Shown: positions 12,901-27,200 of the stretch, piece by piece
How the letters are laid out: each line of letters opens with the position of its first letter
How positions within the stretch are numbered: the stretch's first letter is position 1
NCBI GenBank assembly: GCA_030142905.1
Contig: JASJOG010000008.1
Span: forward strand, 2,356,001-2,420,000
From: Heliopora coerulea
Lineage: Eukaryota > Cnidaria > Anthozoa > Scleralcyonacea > Helioporidae
Direction: 5' to 3'
DNA length: 64,000 nt
Made by a program: the position numbers and the translations under genes
Notes under the pieces: model-generated
Told to the model about the DNA's origin: nothing
Database searches by the model: none
Seen by the model: only the letters and a program-made list of their open reading frames with translations

Positions 12901-15900
12901 TTCAGCCAGTCGTGTCGGGGATATTGTCCGCATTGATGAAATCCTAAATGCCAAAAAGTACAGGCAGATTCTCATTCATCATGCTATTCCTTCTGGAAAG
13001 TGTCTGATTGGGAACTGCTTTATTTTTCAGCGTAACAATGATCTAAAGCATATGTTTTCCACTCCAAATCATATTTGGAGAGGAAAACAACTGACAGAAC
13101 CCTGACAGTAATGAACTGGCCTCCACAGGGTCCTGACTTGAATATTATTGAAGCAGTATGGGATCACCTTGACAGAGAACGGCATAGAAGACAGCCCAAG
13201 TCCACATCGTTAATTAATAAAATTGTTTTTTCCTCGCGAGATTTTTTGCGCAAAGCAACTTTACATCTTCTGTTGTATGAGTCCTGGGCTGTACCTGCTC
13301 TGATTAAAAGTATATTCAGTTTATACCAAAAAAAGGGTGTGAGTTTTGCGTGGGTTTCGTGTGGGTTTTTTGTGGATTTCGTGAACACCAGTGGTTTCCG
13401 ATGTTCCCCTAGTGGAAATCAACTTTTAGTTCCTTGACTACTCTCGACGTCTTCATTCTTCTACATTTGACTTTAACGAGAGTAATTTTACGTTCCCGCT
13501 TGAACGTTAGGTTTCTCTTTAAAGTATAATTTATCCTGTTATTGCTTACTTTTCAGAAAAATGTCAGTGAATTTTTAATTATCTGTGATTTTTTTTTACA
13601 TTTCTGCAGCCCTGAAGAGTGCAAGGAATATGCTGCAAGGATGATTGGCAAGAAATTATTTACCAAGCAAACCGGAGAAAAAGGGAGGATTTGTAACAAG
13701 GTGATTTTGATATATCGAAAAACAAATTCAATTAAATATGATTATAAAAAGGAAAAACAAAGTTAGTTTTAAACGTTACAAAATTTAATATATTTGGAAC
13801 CCGAGCACTAGTGGTTTCCAATGCTTATGGATAGTGCCTTAAAATGAGGATTATTGGACAGATGCTGCGAATAGGGAGGGCGGTTTACTAGGAAAATTGA
13901 GCACTGAACGCGCGCAGAAACTCTCGCAGAAATCCGCATGGAGGAAACATGAGGTAATGCATAAACCAAACTTACGCAATGTCATAACACATACATTTCA
14001 TGTATCGACGAATATTGGCATTTTCTCTCGATCACTTGAAATGGTGTTTATACATTTTGAAGGGAATTTATGAGTGCCAGGATTGTATATTTTAAGAACC
14101 AATCGGGAATGATTCAGTCGTTTGGGTTTTAAAATATACGATCCTGACAGTTGAAAATTTCCATTATCACATATAAACTCCATTTCATGTTTAAACGTAT
14201 ATAGTGTTTGTTTTTCCATTGTTTCATGAGCTTTGGGGTGGAGTTAATTGACAAAGACAAAGAAAAATTCCTCACCGCGTTGAAAATTCCACTTAGTGGA
14301 AAACCGGCTTAAGGTCCGGTACCCTGCATGTAAAAACCGCCGGCCACTTGATCACCTACAGCCGTTAACTTTCATCCTGTTTTGCCAATTGAATAGTTGA
14401 AAATTATCCACAATACCTGAGAAGCCTCTGTTTCTCTGATAAAAGCTCATGTGGAAGAATTTTGATGACCGATGATGAAGAAGATGGTGAAGCTTTGTTT
14501 TCTTTTTAGGCCTGCTTATCTACTATGCTGTTACAGTACTACAGATTCTGTAAAAGCATTTCCCCCTATTCTATGAGTTTAATTCATTAGCATAATGCCG
14601 CTTTCCAATTGAGCTATAGCACTGTCCGATCAAATCTTGCTAATATTCTAACGCAGTTACAAAATAAAACAGAATCCGAAAAATGTTCTTAACTTGTGAT
14701 TCAAGTCAAAAAAAGAATATACAAGAAGTAACATGGTAACATTTCGACTCTATTTCAGGGTCATTATCAAACCAATAGATAAGAAGTAACACGGTAATAT
14801 TTATCAAATATAATGGTATAAAAGAGTCGAAATATTACCGTGTTACTTCTTGTCTATTCTTCTTTTACTTGAATCACAAGTTAAGAGTGACATTTTTCGA
14901 ATTCTATTTTATTTTGTATTTGCTTAAACTGTCGGCCGGTTATGGTTTCTTACGCAAGGACGTTTCAAAATTCTGAAAAACTTGCGATTTAATTGGAAAC
15001 ACGTAGAATATGAGGAGCTCAACTCTGGAAAAAAATTTATTTGTGTACGCTCGGTGCCAATAATCAAAGCTTTTGATGAAGCCATAACCGTAGACAGCAA
15101 GGCGAATTGTGCGTCAAAAACTGTTAGAATAAACTGCCTATTTTGTTAAGGAGTCGGGCTTCTATTTTATTTGACTGTAAAACTGTCAACATACGAACAG
15201 GGATAGTTGTAATTTCTGCCAAACGTCAACACCTTAGGTCTTCATCTGTGAGAGATTGTATTCCCGAAGAGACTACTACTTTGCTATAACAATGGAAAGA
15301 GCTTTCATGGTAAGCTGTAATATTATTATTAAAATGCAAATAATTGATAAGGTAAAGACAGAGGAAAATATAGCTCTAATCTCTTTTCTAGTCCAACTTT
15401 AGTGGCACAGAAAACGTTGATTGTCAAACGTTTTTGGTGAGGTAGCATAAGAAGTAGTATGATACAGTAGTCAGTTAAAACTTAAAAAACTCGCACAAGG
15501 TGCTTCACCGGATATAGAATCCCCAACTGTGTTCTCCTGTTGTCCAATAGACAAAACACATTAAGTCGATAAATTATGCAGATTTTGGAGCTTGGATCGA
15601 ACCCGCAACCTTCTGATAACCGTAAGAAGATGACCATCAGAAGGTTGTGGGTTTGATACCAGTCTGGGACTCAGAAATCGTTTTTCTGAGGTTAGGGCTT
15701 GACGAACGTTCATTGATCATCAAACAAATCACGTTGTTTGTAATCATTACATATAATATTAATATGATACGTAATATATCATACACGAGAAGGAGTGTTT
15801 CATCAGATATCCAAACACTGAGAAGTAAGTTGAAAAACGAGGCGATAGCCGAATTTTTAACCAACTTCGAGGTGTTTGGGCATCTGATGAAACACGAGTT

Positions 15901-18900
15901 TCGAGTGTATGATATTACATCTCAAACGAATCGTTATTTAAAGCGAGAATCGGATTTAAAGTTGTCAAAATTTCATTCCAATTAAGATCAGATATCCAAA
16001 CTACGCCTCGGTACTGATTTCCTTTGTGTTTTGCTCATGAATTGTTAATGAGTTTAAGATATATTTATTGATCTACACTCTCTCTCAGAAAACAGGAAAA
16101 TGGCTAACATCATTTTCACATTCAACCTGAAAAATATCTGAAAGACTCGGTTACCCCTCGAATTTCTATTAGCCATTTTTTTCGGTTGAAATGATGTTTT
16201 TCATATCTCCATCTCAGTTTCCACCAGCATTTTTCCGGTTCGGCAGTTCTCTGTTATTGTAATTCTAATATTTAAAACACTAGCAGAATTACCTTATCGG
16301 ATTTAACGGACAAGATGACTGTCGAGTGTTTGAGGTCAGATAAAGCAAATACTGCGAGTTTTCTAAGTGACTTCAAAAATGAGCCCCTTTACGTGCGAAT
16401 TCGTGGAGAAAGTTTGAAAATTAGTGTTCTGGGTCGCAAACATTTGAGGAGAAAGGTAAGCATGTTTTTATCAAAACTAAAAATTCAAAAAAATACAGAA
16501 GAGGTCCCTCAAACCCCGGTTGCACAATCATCTTTAGCCCCTTCCTCATACAGTTAGTTTTCTTATGCACAGGCCTGCATATCTTAAGGGGCTTTTAGTT
16601 GCTCAGGAACTGGACAACCAACTTTTGAGGATGATGCATGAGTTCTTGGTATATTGAGTATTTTGATACAAGTGTAGCAGAGCTAAAATGCAATCTAGGG
16701 CTGTTGATATATCTTCTTTAGGGTCCAGTACTTGTTGGAAGCCACCAAGGTGGTGTGGATATAGAAAGAGTTGCTGCTGAGAACCCAGAGGCTATATTTA
16801 AGGATCCAATAGATATAAGAACAGGTATCCGAGTAATTAATGGCGTGTTATTGATTTTGGGTTACTGATGAGATAGTACCGTTAATTGTGTGCATGCATA
16901 TATATGTATATGTCCAACTGACTTATTAAGACTTCAGATGGCCCATTCTTTTCATAACTGCTCAGTAAATTTCGGCAAATTAATTGAACAATCAAACTTT
17001 ATAGGTTGTCGCTTGCTTGGTTTTGAAAGAAGCAACCATAATAATCAATCATTCCCTGTTAGACAGAATACGGAACTTTTATTTTATACATGCGTTCATA
17101 TTTCACAAAGTAACAATACTGCGAAAATACTTGGTTGACATCTACCGTGTTTCATTTTCGTTCATCTTCTAAATATTTGAAGATATTTCGAATCACTTCT
17201 AGAAGTCTGAAATTTCTTTAGCAACTCCGCACTATATAGTTACTTTTAGTACTGGTTATTCGTAAGTCAGTCTTCACATTTGCCCCCAATTTTTTTTCCC
17301 CAACATTAGCAATTATCTTAAACGTTCCATGTCTGAACGGGCTGATGTGGGGATATACTCGCGCAGTCATGATGATTATGATGATGTTAATGAGGAGGAT
17401 GGTTTATTTATTAATAAGGTCGTTTCTTTCATAAATGAAAAATATCTGCTGTTGCTATGCAGAAAACTCCTTATAGTTAACTCCCAGAGGCGTATGCTGC
17501 CCTTGGACTTCAAAAGATCCTACGAAATTTAAAGGAACATTTAATTGGTAGTATCCTTCATGTTGTGGTGTTAGTTTGTAAGTCCTTAATAGCTGACGAA
17601 AAATATTTTGTGTCATAAAGGAATTCTTTTCTGATTAGTTTTCTTATTAGCTAGTTAATTTAGTAAAAATTGAGAACATTACCTTCTTTTAAGGATAGTT
17701 TGCGATTAAGTCTTCTCTGGAGAACAATAGGAATGGGAAGTGATCACGTATTGTTAATGCTGAATTTAGTGTGATAGGGATGGGGATATGGTAAGGATAA
17801 GTGTAGGGATAAGGATGAGGATGGGTTTAGGCATAGGTATTCTACTACTCATCGTGATTGCATTTGTGGCAGTCATGTGATAGTGATAGTGATGATAATG
17901 ATAATGGTAGTGATTCTGATAGCCATTGTGATTAAGATGGTACAAGTGATACTGATAGTCATAGCGAGAGTGATAGTGATTTTCATGGAGACGGCGATAG
18001 GGATACTGATAGCGATAGCGTTGTGGCAGCGATACAGTGATAGTGATAGTGACAGTGATAGTGGCAGCGATACAGTGATGGTGATGGTGATAGTGATAGT
18101 GACAGTGACAGTGACAGTGATACTGATAACAATGAAGGTGACAATATTGGTAGTGAAAGGAAAACAGGTAGTGATGGTGACAGTGATGGAGATTGGGATG
18201 GTGACGGTAATGGTGATTGTGATTCTGTTGGTGATGTTGATACTGGTGGTGAAGCAGGTTGTAATAGTGATCATAGTTTTACAAATAGTAATATCGCTGT
18301 CATTGAGATAGTGATAATGTAGCGGAATTCTATTCTACTGTAGTCATTTCAAAGTCTGATTGCACATAAACCAGGAACTTCATCTCGCTTTTATACCCTG
18401 CTTACTTTGAAGATGCAGCAAGACAGTCTGAAAGCGTACTAACATGCATAGAAAGACAAATGTAATTTACTTCGTATAGAATGTTTGTTTGCAGAAAGTT
18501 TGTTTTCGTGTACCTTTTATTAAACTAATACTACGTCCGAGGAAGTTAATAAACCTGTTAATTTGTGATCCGCGTGATTTCTTTCAGGTCTATCCAGAGA
18601 GCAGGCTTTGAGGTTTGCCAAAACCATGGGTTTTTCGGAAAACTGTATTCCGTCCGCTGCCGATACAATCATGCGTCTTTATAATCTTTTTATTGAGAAA
18701 GATGCCTTGTTAATTGAGATAAATCCAATGGCAGAAGATTCTTTAGGAAGAGGTGAGTTTTATGAGTGTAGTAAACTATGTTGTGTTTGATGGCCACAGT
18801 GGGCCCAGGTCAATCATTAAAGAGTCTCGCAAGTTTCGGAATAACTGCCTACTCTTTTCTTGGAGTACAAAAAATTAGTTTGTCAGACTACAACTTTTAT

Positions 18901-21800
18901 TTGCTGTCATCGGCTTTTGTCAAAATTTGTCGTTCTGAAAGTTAATTATAGGCCATTGTGAACCGGTTCGGTGTAGGACGAGTTTTCCTTACCAGCATAT
19001 CGTTTGAGATTGACATCAGCATGCGATAAAAAGTCATTCTCATCTATCCTGAATCAAACCTATTCGCAAGTGTAATCTTCCCATTTACAAATGACCCGGA
19101 GTAGCTCAATAGTTACGACATCTCACCAGAGATGGGAAAGTTTCCGTTACGATTGCCGTGTAGGACTTAGGAACATTTTTCGGGATTACAGTAAGATTAG
19201 CTTCCTTAATTGTTTAATTGTATTTGATAGAGCACCTAAACGCGCAGGTGAGACTTCAAAGACTTGAAGACTTGAAAGTTCGTCGTGAGGACAGGATCAA
19301 TTTTATTCAAAGATTAGTCAATAAAAATATGCCTACTTCCATTGCAAAGAAGAGTGATCCAGGCATTTTTCAACTAAACAATAATGATGGTTTTGAATTC
19401 TAAACTGACCATTTACAAAGCCCACAATATCTCAAATCTTGAAGAACTTTTCCGTTCAAATCTATGAAATCCTCCAGGTTTTAGTTTTTGGGACCAACCC
19501 ATTGGCGTAGAAACGAATTTGATTTTGGGAGGCTGAATTCAACATATACATATACACACCTGAAAGAATAGTAAATTTTTTAAGCCTCTTAGAATGCTGC
19601 CAAGGTCATCTGTGCACTCAAATTGCTGTTGTTCACGATCTACAAGTCCTTTTTCCATTGAAAAATATCGCTTTCTTCATATGCATAATATTGTTGTTGT
19701 TTTTTTTTTTTGGTTTTTTTTTTTGAGACGCAGTGCTCATAAACATTGAAACATGATGTCTGAGTGAAACAATTCTTGTCGCCTCTGAGATGGCTGCGTT
19801 GTGTTTCCACTGCATGCATTGATTAAAAGTTTTTAGATTTCCAACAGCAGCTTCTAACTTTCTTGGTCAATTCTGCGCTCCTCTAAAGCGGTCTAGGTAC
19901 AATGACTACCCATCCGTAAGTGAAATCTTCAAAATCTCGTTCAATCTAGTAGTTCAAGTGTCAGTCCACAAACATGACTAAACTTTGCTTGAGTTGCTAT
20001 CGAACCAGTGAAGCTAGGAAGCTACTTTCGTAACCCTTGGCCCATTTTGGAGGGGCTCAGCCCCCCTATTAAATGAGTGATGGGGCTGAAGTCCCGTAGT
20101 TCCCCCGCTTCCTATGCCTATGGACTAGCCTATCAGGTGAGATTGACTAGGTGAAGGATAACTCAGCTCTCTTGCAATTTTCAAATATTTTCGTTCGACG
20201 AGGCTAGCATGTGTTGAAATAGAAGTTTTCGTTTCATTTACCTTTAAGGAAACACCTTTTTGAAAAAGTAGAACCATTTTGTTTTTAGTTGTTTGTATGG
20301 ATGCCAAGTTGAATTTCGACGACAACGCCTCCTTTCGACAGCAAGAACTGTTCAAGAAGAGGGACTGGACCCAAGAAGATGATCGTGAAGTTGAAGCAGC
20401 TTCGTCTAACCTTAACTACATTGGACTTGATGGCAGCATCGGTTGCCTAGGTGCTGTGAATATGCTTTGTATACTTAAAATTGATATGGGATAGCAAACA
20501 AACAAGCAAGCAAGCAAGCAACCAAACAAACAAACCAACAACAAATAAACTAGCGAATAACTGACAAAGCCAAGTACCAAACCAATAAATCAAATAGTAC
20601 GTATACTGTATCACCTCTAATAAGCCAACAGAAGGCTAAATAATTTTTGGTCATTCTGGGAAGCTCATCAGAAGGGAGTTTTGCTGGAGAACGTTATGGT
20701 AAAATTAGCTGAATTTTTAGTCAGTGCTCTCAACCTTATCGCGTTTTTAAAGATTTTGCCTTAAGCAGCTTTTCCTTTGTCTATATTTTTTCCCCTACAC
20801 TCAGCGCACTTTATCCTGTCAGCGGTCGTTAATGACATTTGTTTCGGTGAGAATGTCACTGAATTCGCGACAAAATGGTTTATTCAATAGTATTTAACTT
20901 CCAGAACGACTCTCAGTTTATGAAAAGAATGAGCTAACGTTGTCTTCATTACGACACTGAGCTATGGTTAGCCCGTATAGCCCTCATCATCAACGAACAC
21001 TAAAAATATAAAGTGAGTCGAAAGCGTAAAGGCGAAAATACAGCCAAACGGGTGGTATAATAATTTTGTTTTTTTAATCACTGGAAAAGAAAACTGAAAC
21101 GAAGGTGAAAGTTTTTGAGAACGTCTTTGTCGTATATAAAAAAAACGAACAAAGTTGTTCAGTATTCGCATGCATTATATTGATTGTTAAAGGCTGGAGA
21201 AAAGACTAGACTTCTGTGTTTCCGTCGTTTAGGCACGTGTGGTATTTCTTGTTGTTGAACTAAGAGGTTAATGCCAGGCAACAAAACTCAAGTCGAATTT
21301 TAACTTGTAGTAAATGGTGCTGGTCTGGCTATGGCAACTATGGATATTATCAAACTTCACGGAGGTGAACCTGCAAATTTCCTGGATGTGGGAGGAGGAG
21401 CCACGGCTGTGCAAGTTGCTGAGGCTTTTAAGCTTATAAGCTCCGACTCTAAGGTATTCGCTATTAAACTTAAATGTTTAACCTTCAGTTCTCCTTGGAC
21501 AGTTATACACTTAATATCATCACGGTTGAGAATAACATTAGAGAAGGGAACGAATTTCGGATTGCTGTTGTTTACTATTTAGAGACCATTTAAATACTTA
21601 AATTTCGTTTACTTACTACATACCAGCCGTTCTTTTAGGGATCTATCTATCTGTGTGTCCTGTATGTATGTATGTATGTATGTATGTATGTATGTATGTA
21701 TGTATGTATGTATGTATGTATGTATGTACGTACGTTGGTACATGTGTATGTGTGTGTGTGTATGTATGTATGTATGTATGTATGTATGTATGTATGTATG

Positions 21801-21836
<36 letters not shown>

Positions 21837-21976
21837 TATTTTTTAAAATCATCAACGTTTCGGGAGAAGTCTTATTATCAAGCTGCGCGTTTAAGAATTG
21901 CTGGCAGAATCTATTTATGTATAAAAGTTCCGTGAAACTTACAAAAAGTCTCTTATATTCAGTTCCTATGTGTGTG

Positions 21977-22050
<74 letters not shown>

Positions 22051-23031
22051 AGTAAATTTCATCTTACTAAGTGTGCATATATATATATATATATATTTAT
22101 TATATGGCTGAGCTCGCTATCCGGTCTGTACACAAAATGACGCACACTGATTGGCTGCCTAGCCGTGCAATAAGTTTTTCGTACAGACCGGCTAGTTTTG
22201 GCTGGAAAATTTCCGAGTTGATTTGAAGAAAAACAAACCAGATTCAGGTACCTTTTACAGAAGATTGATAAAAACAAATAACGGGAAAAGAAGTTGAATG
22301 TTCTCAACAATAATTTTATGCAGAAAACTAGATGAATAGATGCCAAAAATCACGAAGTAACAGGTAAAAACAAGCTAGTAAACCTAAGCCGCTAACTCAC
22401 GAACTCAAAGCTTTGTTAAAAGCGATGAAAAAAGGAGCCAAAGCCATATAATAAATTACTTATTAACCTCGTTTGTTCTGGCTGTACAGGAAAGTATTTG
22501 CCCTCGGTTTTTTCCGCACAGATCTCGCTCCTTTGTCGCTTGGTCTGTACGGAAACCTCAGACAAATACTTTCCCGTACAGACCTCACACTCCGTTAATG
22601 AGTAATCAATATATATGTATATATGTATATATATATGTAATATTTATAGACCCGAGCGGGAGTGCTTTATCGGGATTCAAAACACGAGGCGATGTCGCTG
22701 AAGCCTGGTTTCCATTAAATCGTTAGAATCGCAATCGCAATCGCAAAAATCGCAATAATCCTATATTTGCGATCAGTCGCTTGAGTCGCAAGAGTCACTT
22801 CGACTCACGTTTCCATTAAATCGCAAGGGTCGCGACGACTGCTACGACACGATTTTTACGATTCTTGCGATTTAATGGAAACCGGGCTTAACAGAGACTA
22901 CAATCACACAGATTCATGACCAACCACGATAAAACATCCATCAGGCCATCTCACCCTCACTTCTGACGAAGACTCGAAGCAGCTAGTTGAAAGTTCAAGA
23001 AAAAGACGACCAAAATCCGGAGAACCTTTAT

Positions 23032-23086
<55 letters not shown>

Positions 23087-24228
23087 CTTATCAAAAACCT
23101 CCTTGTTCCAAGTTTTAAAACCGTTTATAACTAACAAGATAAAACTTTTAAAAATACTTTAATTCAACGTTTCGGGGCGACTGCCCCTTTGTCAAGAATG
23201 AGGAATACAAGATGGAGGAAAGTTATAGAGATAGATTACGGGTTCTTCGTAGTAATTTTATAAAAAGAGGTTTTAAGGAAAACTTGGTAGATTCTGAATT
23301 TGAGATGGCCAGAGCCAAGACCAGGGATGGTCTTCTTTGTCAAGATGCTAATAGAAGAGATATTAAAAGAAATAAGAGATTGCCATTAGTTATGACGCTT
23401 CATCCTGCATTGTCGGGAATGGGTAAAATTATTGATTCACTCTGGCCTATTTTGCATGGCTCGGAGGACATAAGAAGTATTTTTGAAGAAAAGCCGATGA
23501 TAGTATACCGGAGACCAAAAACTTTAAAGGATAATTTAGCAAGGTCTAAACTGAAGGGAGAAGGTAATGGGGATAAGGGTATGCGAAAGTGTGGTAAATC
23601 ACACTGCCAAATTTGCAATTTTGTGGAGGAAGGTTCTACATTTTGTACAAATGGTCGTATATTTTATATTAATTATTTGTTTGATTGCGATTCGGCCGGA
23701 GTGATTTACCTAATAATATGTAAAAAGTGTTCAAAGAATTATGTGGGCAGTACGATAACATCTTTCAGGAGGAGATTTAATAACCATAAAAGTAGTGTCA
23801 AAAGATATGGTAATGGCCAAAGGGGTATACCGGGAGAACATTTGTATGCCCATTTTTGTGAAGGGGGTCATGAGGGAATTAAAGATATGTTGGCAAAAAT
23901 TGTTGATAGGACGGATGTATCAGACCCAACTAAAAGGGAAGGTTTTTGGGCATATAAATTGGATTCTTGTGTACCTAAAGGTTTGAACCTTAGGGACTTC
24001 TTTTGAATATTGTATTTTTTAACTGTATTTTTAAACTTTAATTTATAAGTAACGTTATGTATATAAGGAGCATCCTCCATCTTGTATTTCTCATTCTTGA
24101 CAAAGGGGCAGTCGCCCCGAAACGTTGAATTAAAGTATTTTTAAAAGTGTTATCTTGTTAGTTATGTATGTATGTATGTATGTATGTATGTATGTATGTA
24201 TGTATGTATGTATGTATGTATGTATGTA

Positions 24229-24278
<50 letters not shown>

Positions 24279-27200
24279 GTATGTATGTATGTAAAGTATG
24301 TAAGGAACGTATATAATTCTTAATTAAAATATTTATATGCATGTATATGTACGTAATTCTTTAATTACGTAAACGGTAAACCTCTTCTCATGGGGCACCT
24401 GGACATGACTTGCGGGTTGAGTGAGCTTAAATTCATCTCCCAAAATTCCCTTTATTCTGGTTACTCGTTTAGCAAACTAAGCTGTCCTTATTTATTTTAC
24501 TCAGGTCCATGCTATTCTTGTCAATATATTTGGTGGAATCATGAGGTGTGACGTGATTGCTGAAGGCATTGTTGCAGCTGCCAGTCAGTTAGACCTAGCT
24601 ATCCCAATAGTTGTTAGACTGCAAGGTAAACTATGGAGGTATTTTTCATCTCTATCGTATGCGAGTAAAAGTTTAAATCACCCGACGGACCTTTGATAAG
24701 TTTCTGTTTAGCGTTGTTCTTTAACATATTTTATCGCTAGTTTATTGAAAATTTTCCAAAATGGCAGTTATGAACTGAATGACTTTGGAAATACGTTGCG
24801 TGATATCGAATAACAATTTGCAATATGCCAACAGGATGGAACTTCAAACATTTATACAAATTGTATAACATGTTAGACAAGAGAATATTCTAAATCATTA
24901 TAAATCGGTGTACTTGGTTGGCAGTTGGTAAGAAGCTATTCGACACTTTGGCGCCAACAGCGGGCCATGTTGCTGTATTTCTGGCCTGAACTGAAGTACT
25001 TAATTTATATGAAAGGGCAATTACGTTCGTAAAGAAACGTTTACAAAGAGCAAACCGACGTTCATGAATAGCTCATGACTTTGCGCTTTGTCAAGTGTGA
25101 TACATTCGCCCATAATAAAGATAGGTCGACAAAACGACCATGTCATCTGCTGTTCAATTCTACTATTTGATTGGCCCGTTTCAAAAATTAATTCATTCGG
25201 AGCGCAGTTCATCTACATCTCGAAGTTAAGAATTTTTTTCTTTTATTTTAATGCTAATCCGAAATAATTGGTTTTGTTAAAGTCAAGAACCGTATTTGAA
25301 ATTTCTTTATGATATTTGAGATTACCATAGATGTAAGGTGAAACGTGGCGACTGGTAGATTTTACGAAGAATGTTTTAAATAACTAAGATTCCATTGCAT
25401 TCAATATTTCGTATACGTGGCTCACATCAACAAAGAAAGCCATGACGAACCGAGACTACATAAATTATCATTTTACACCACACAGAAATTCTGGGTGTCA
25501 AATGACCAGTCGATGCCAAGGGCCGTCTTTTTGCCGACCTTCAGCCGTGGAGGCAAAATGCCCTGGGAACGAGATTATACATCTATTCCAGATTGCCCTT
25601 TCTGTTTGCAAGTATGCTTCTGAAAACTCATGCCCCCTACGAAAACTGCTTTCTTTGCTTGCCATGAACTTTAGACGGTGCACTTTCTCTAGTCGGATGT
25701 AATTTACCACTTTTGTATTGTTGAAGTTAAAGTGGCTAGGGACTGATACTGTAGAAGCTTAGTCTTTATAGTACGTAAATGCTGTTAATAGCCTATTGCA
25801 TTACGATAAACCATTGTAATACGAAACGTCATTCGATTTCGTGGAATTTTGACTCCTTGTGAAATCTATTGCTGATATGTGCTCGTCATTGACTGTTTAG
25901 TAAAGTAAAGTGAAGTAAAGTGTCTTTATTTATACTGGATAACCCTATCAGCTACCTAAGCTGTTCTCCCTAGAGGTCTAGTAAGGGCCACCCCTCATGG
26001 GTCCAGTGTTACTACAGGAGGAAACCGGAGTACCCGGAGAAAACCTACGATGATTGGTAGAGACAAACTGGACAACACTCTTCTCACATGTCACCAGGGT
26101 AATTTTAATCAGGCGACCGCACGGAGTCGAAATTGAACCCTAGTCACAGTGGTGAGAGACACGTGCACTGCCACTGATAAAAGTTTTATTCAAAGGACAT
26201 TCACTACACGAGACAACTACACAAAAGCAAGACAGATCTGAAGAAGAACAAAAACAAAAACAGGAAGTTCCATCGTTAACACAACACGAGTCACACCCAT
26301 CATCATATTCCTAACAGCCACTGTGCCACCAGCACACCAGTTTGGCGTGATACTGAGTAGTACACCCAGAACTAAAGTGTTGTATCTCGTTTTTTGGTAT
26401 CTAATTTAGGAACTCGCGTTGAAGACGCCAAAGCTATTTTTGCCACAAGCGATCTTCACATTTTGGCCGTTGATAACTTGGAGGAAGCAGCTAAGATGGT
26501 ACAGTCTGTCAATTATCTCTTTGCAGCTAGTTTGTGATAAAATATAAATGCTTAACGAAGCGGAGCTTAATAGTGTACCCGGTGTGATGATTCCGAACTA
26601 GCGATGAACTGCATACACGAGTTACATTAAAAGTTTATATAGCAGTTATAAACTACTCTGACATAGTAAGGACTTGAAGGTACCGGGTAGACAAAATAAG
26701 CAATGGAGGAAAGGAAGTAACAGACTGGAGCGAACAATAGTCGGAAGCCTAAGTTCAATCGTGCGTCATGTCAAAGCGTTTCATTCTTATTTGCTGGTCA
26801 CCTTTTGATCATAGTGTAAAAAATCGTTCATTTTACCTCCAATGCTAGGATCGAGGGATTGATTCCCCCTAAAATAATTTTGATAAGGGATATCCCCATA
26901 AAATATCTCACTGCTGTACTGTGTTATTGCTGCAATGGCTGCTTGAGGTGAGAGGAGGTGGCTTGTCAAGTTTTTAACGCTAATTTAATGGTAAGTATCC
27001 CTTAAGTATGGGCCATGCAGCTCCCAATAAAAGATCTAGAGGCGAAACTTATGGGTGGGGGTGGCATCATCTTGTCCGGGAAGCCACGTTGGGAGACGTT
27101 AGCCTCTGGCCTCGAGGGAACCTTGATTCTCCCTTCTCCCTACTATTCTGACGAGAAAGAGCGACTCTTTGAATCACTGCTAAGTTGTTTTATTACTAAC

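Larger units (their letters stand above)
23127..24165 (+). mobile_element. Penelope-like element, 5'-truncated, inverted terminal arms
   Basis: Arms 23127-23219 and 24073-24165 are reverse complements (ATAACTAACAAGAT, then CAACGTTTCGGGGCGACTG onwards). Between them is an open 264-codon frame for the C-terminal part of a Penelope-like protein. The left arm is a short inverted copy of the 3' end, as at 9074-10202. Immediately after the right arm comes a long TATG microsatellite. It lies in SUCLA2 intron 9, in gene orientation. The family differs from the 9-kb insertion. Confidence 0.85.

Noticed and set aside
16315..16557. 80-codon plus-strand frame in SUCLA2 intron 5
   Set aside because: Plausible-looking composition, but no homology recognised and no splice link to SUCLA2; chance length.
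17873..18311. Open frames of 133 and 144 codons on opposite strands
   Set aside because: Both are translations of a GATAGT-type repeat whose unit length is a multiple of three; the proteins are only I/T/V low complexity.
19495..20125. Possible MITE between GGCGTAG and CTATGCC words, resembling the ends at 45865-46409
   Set aside because: The end similarity is only partial, and no duplication could be found to fix borders.
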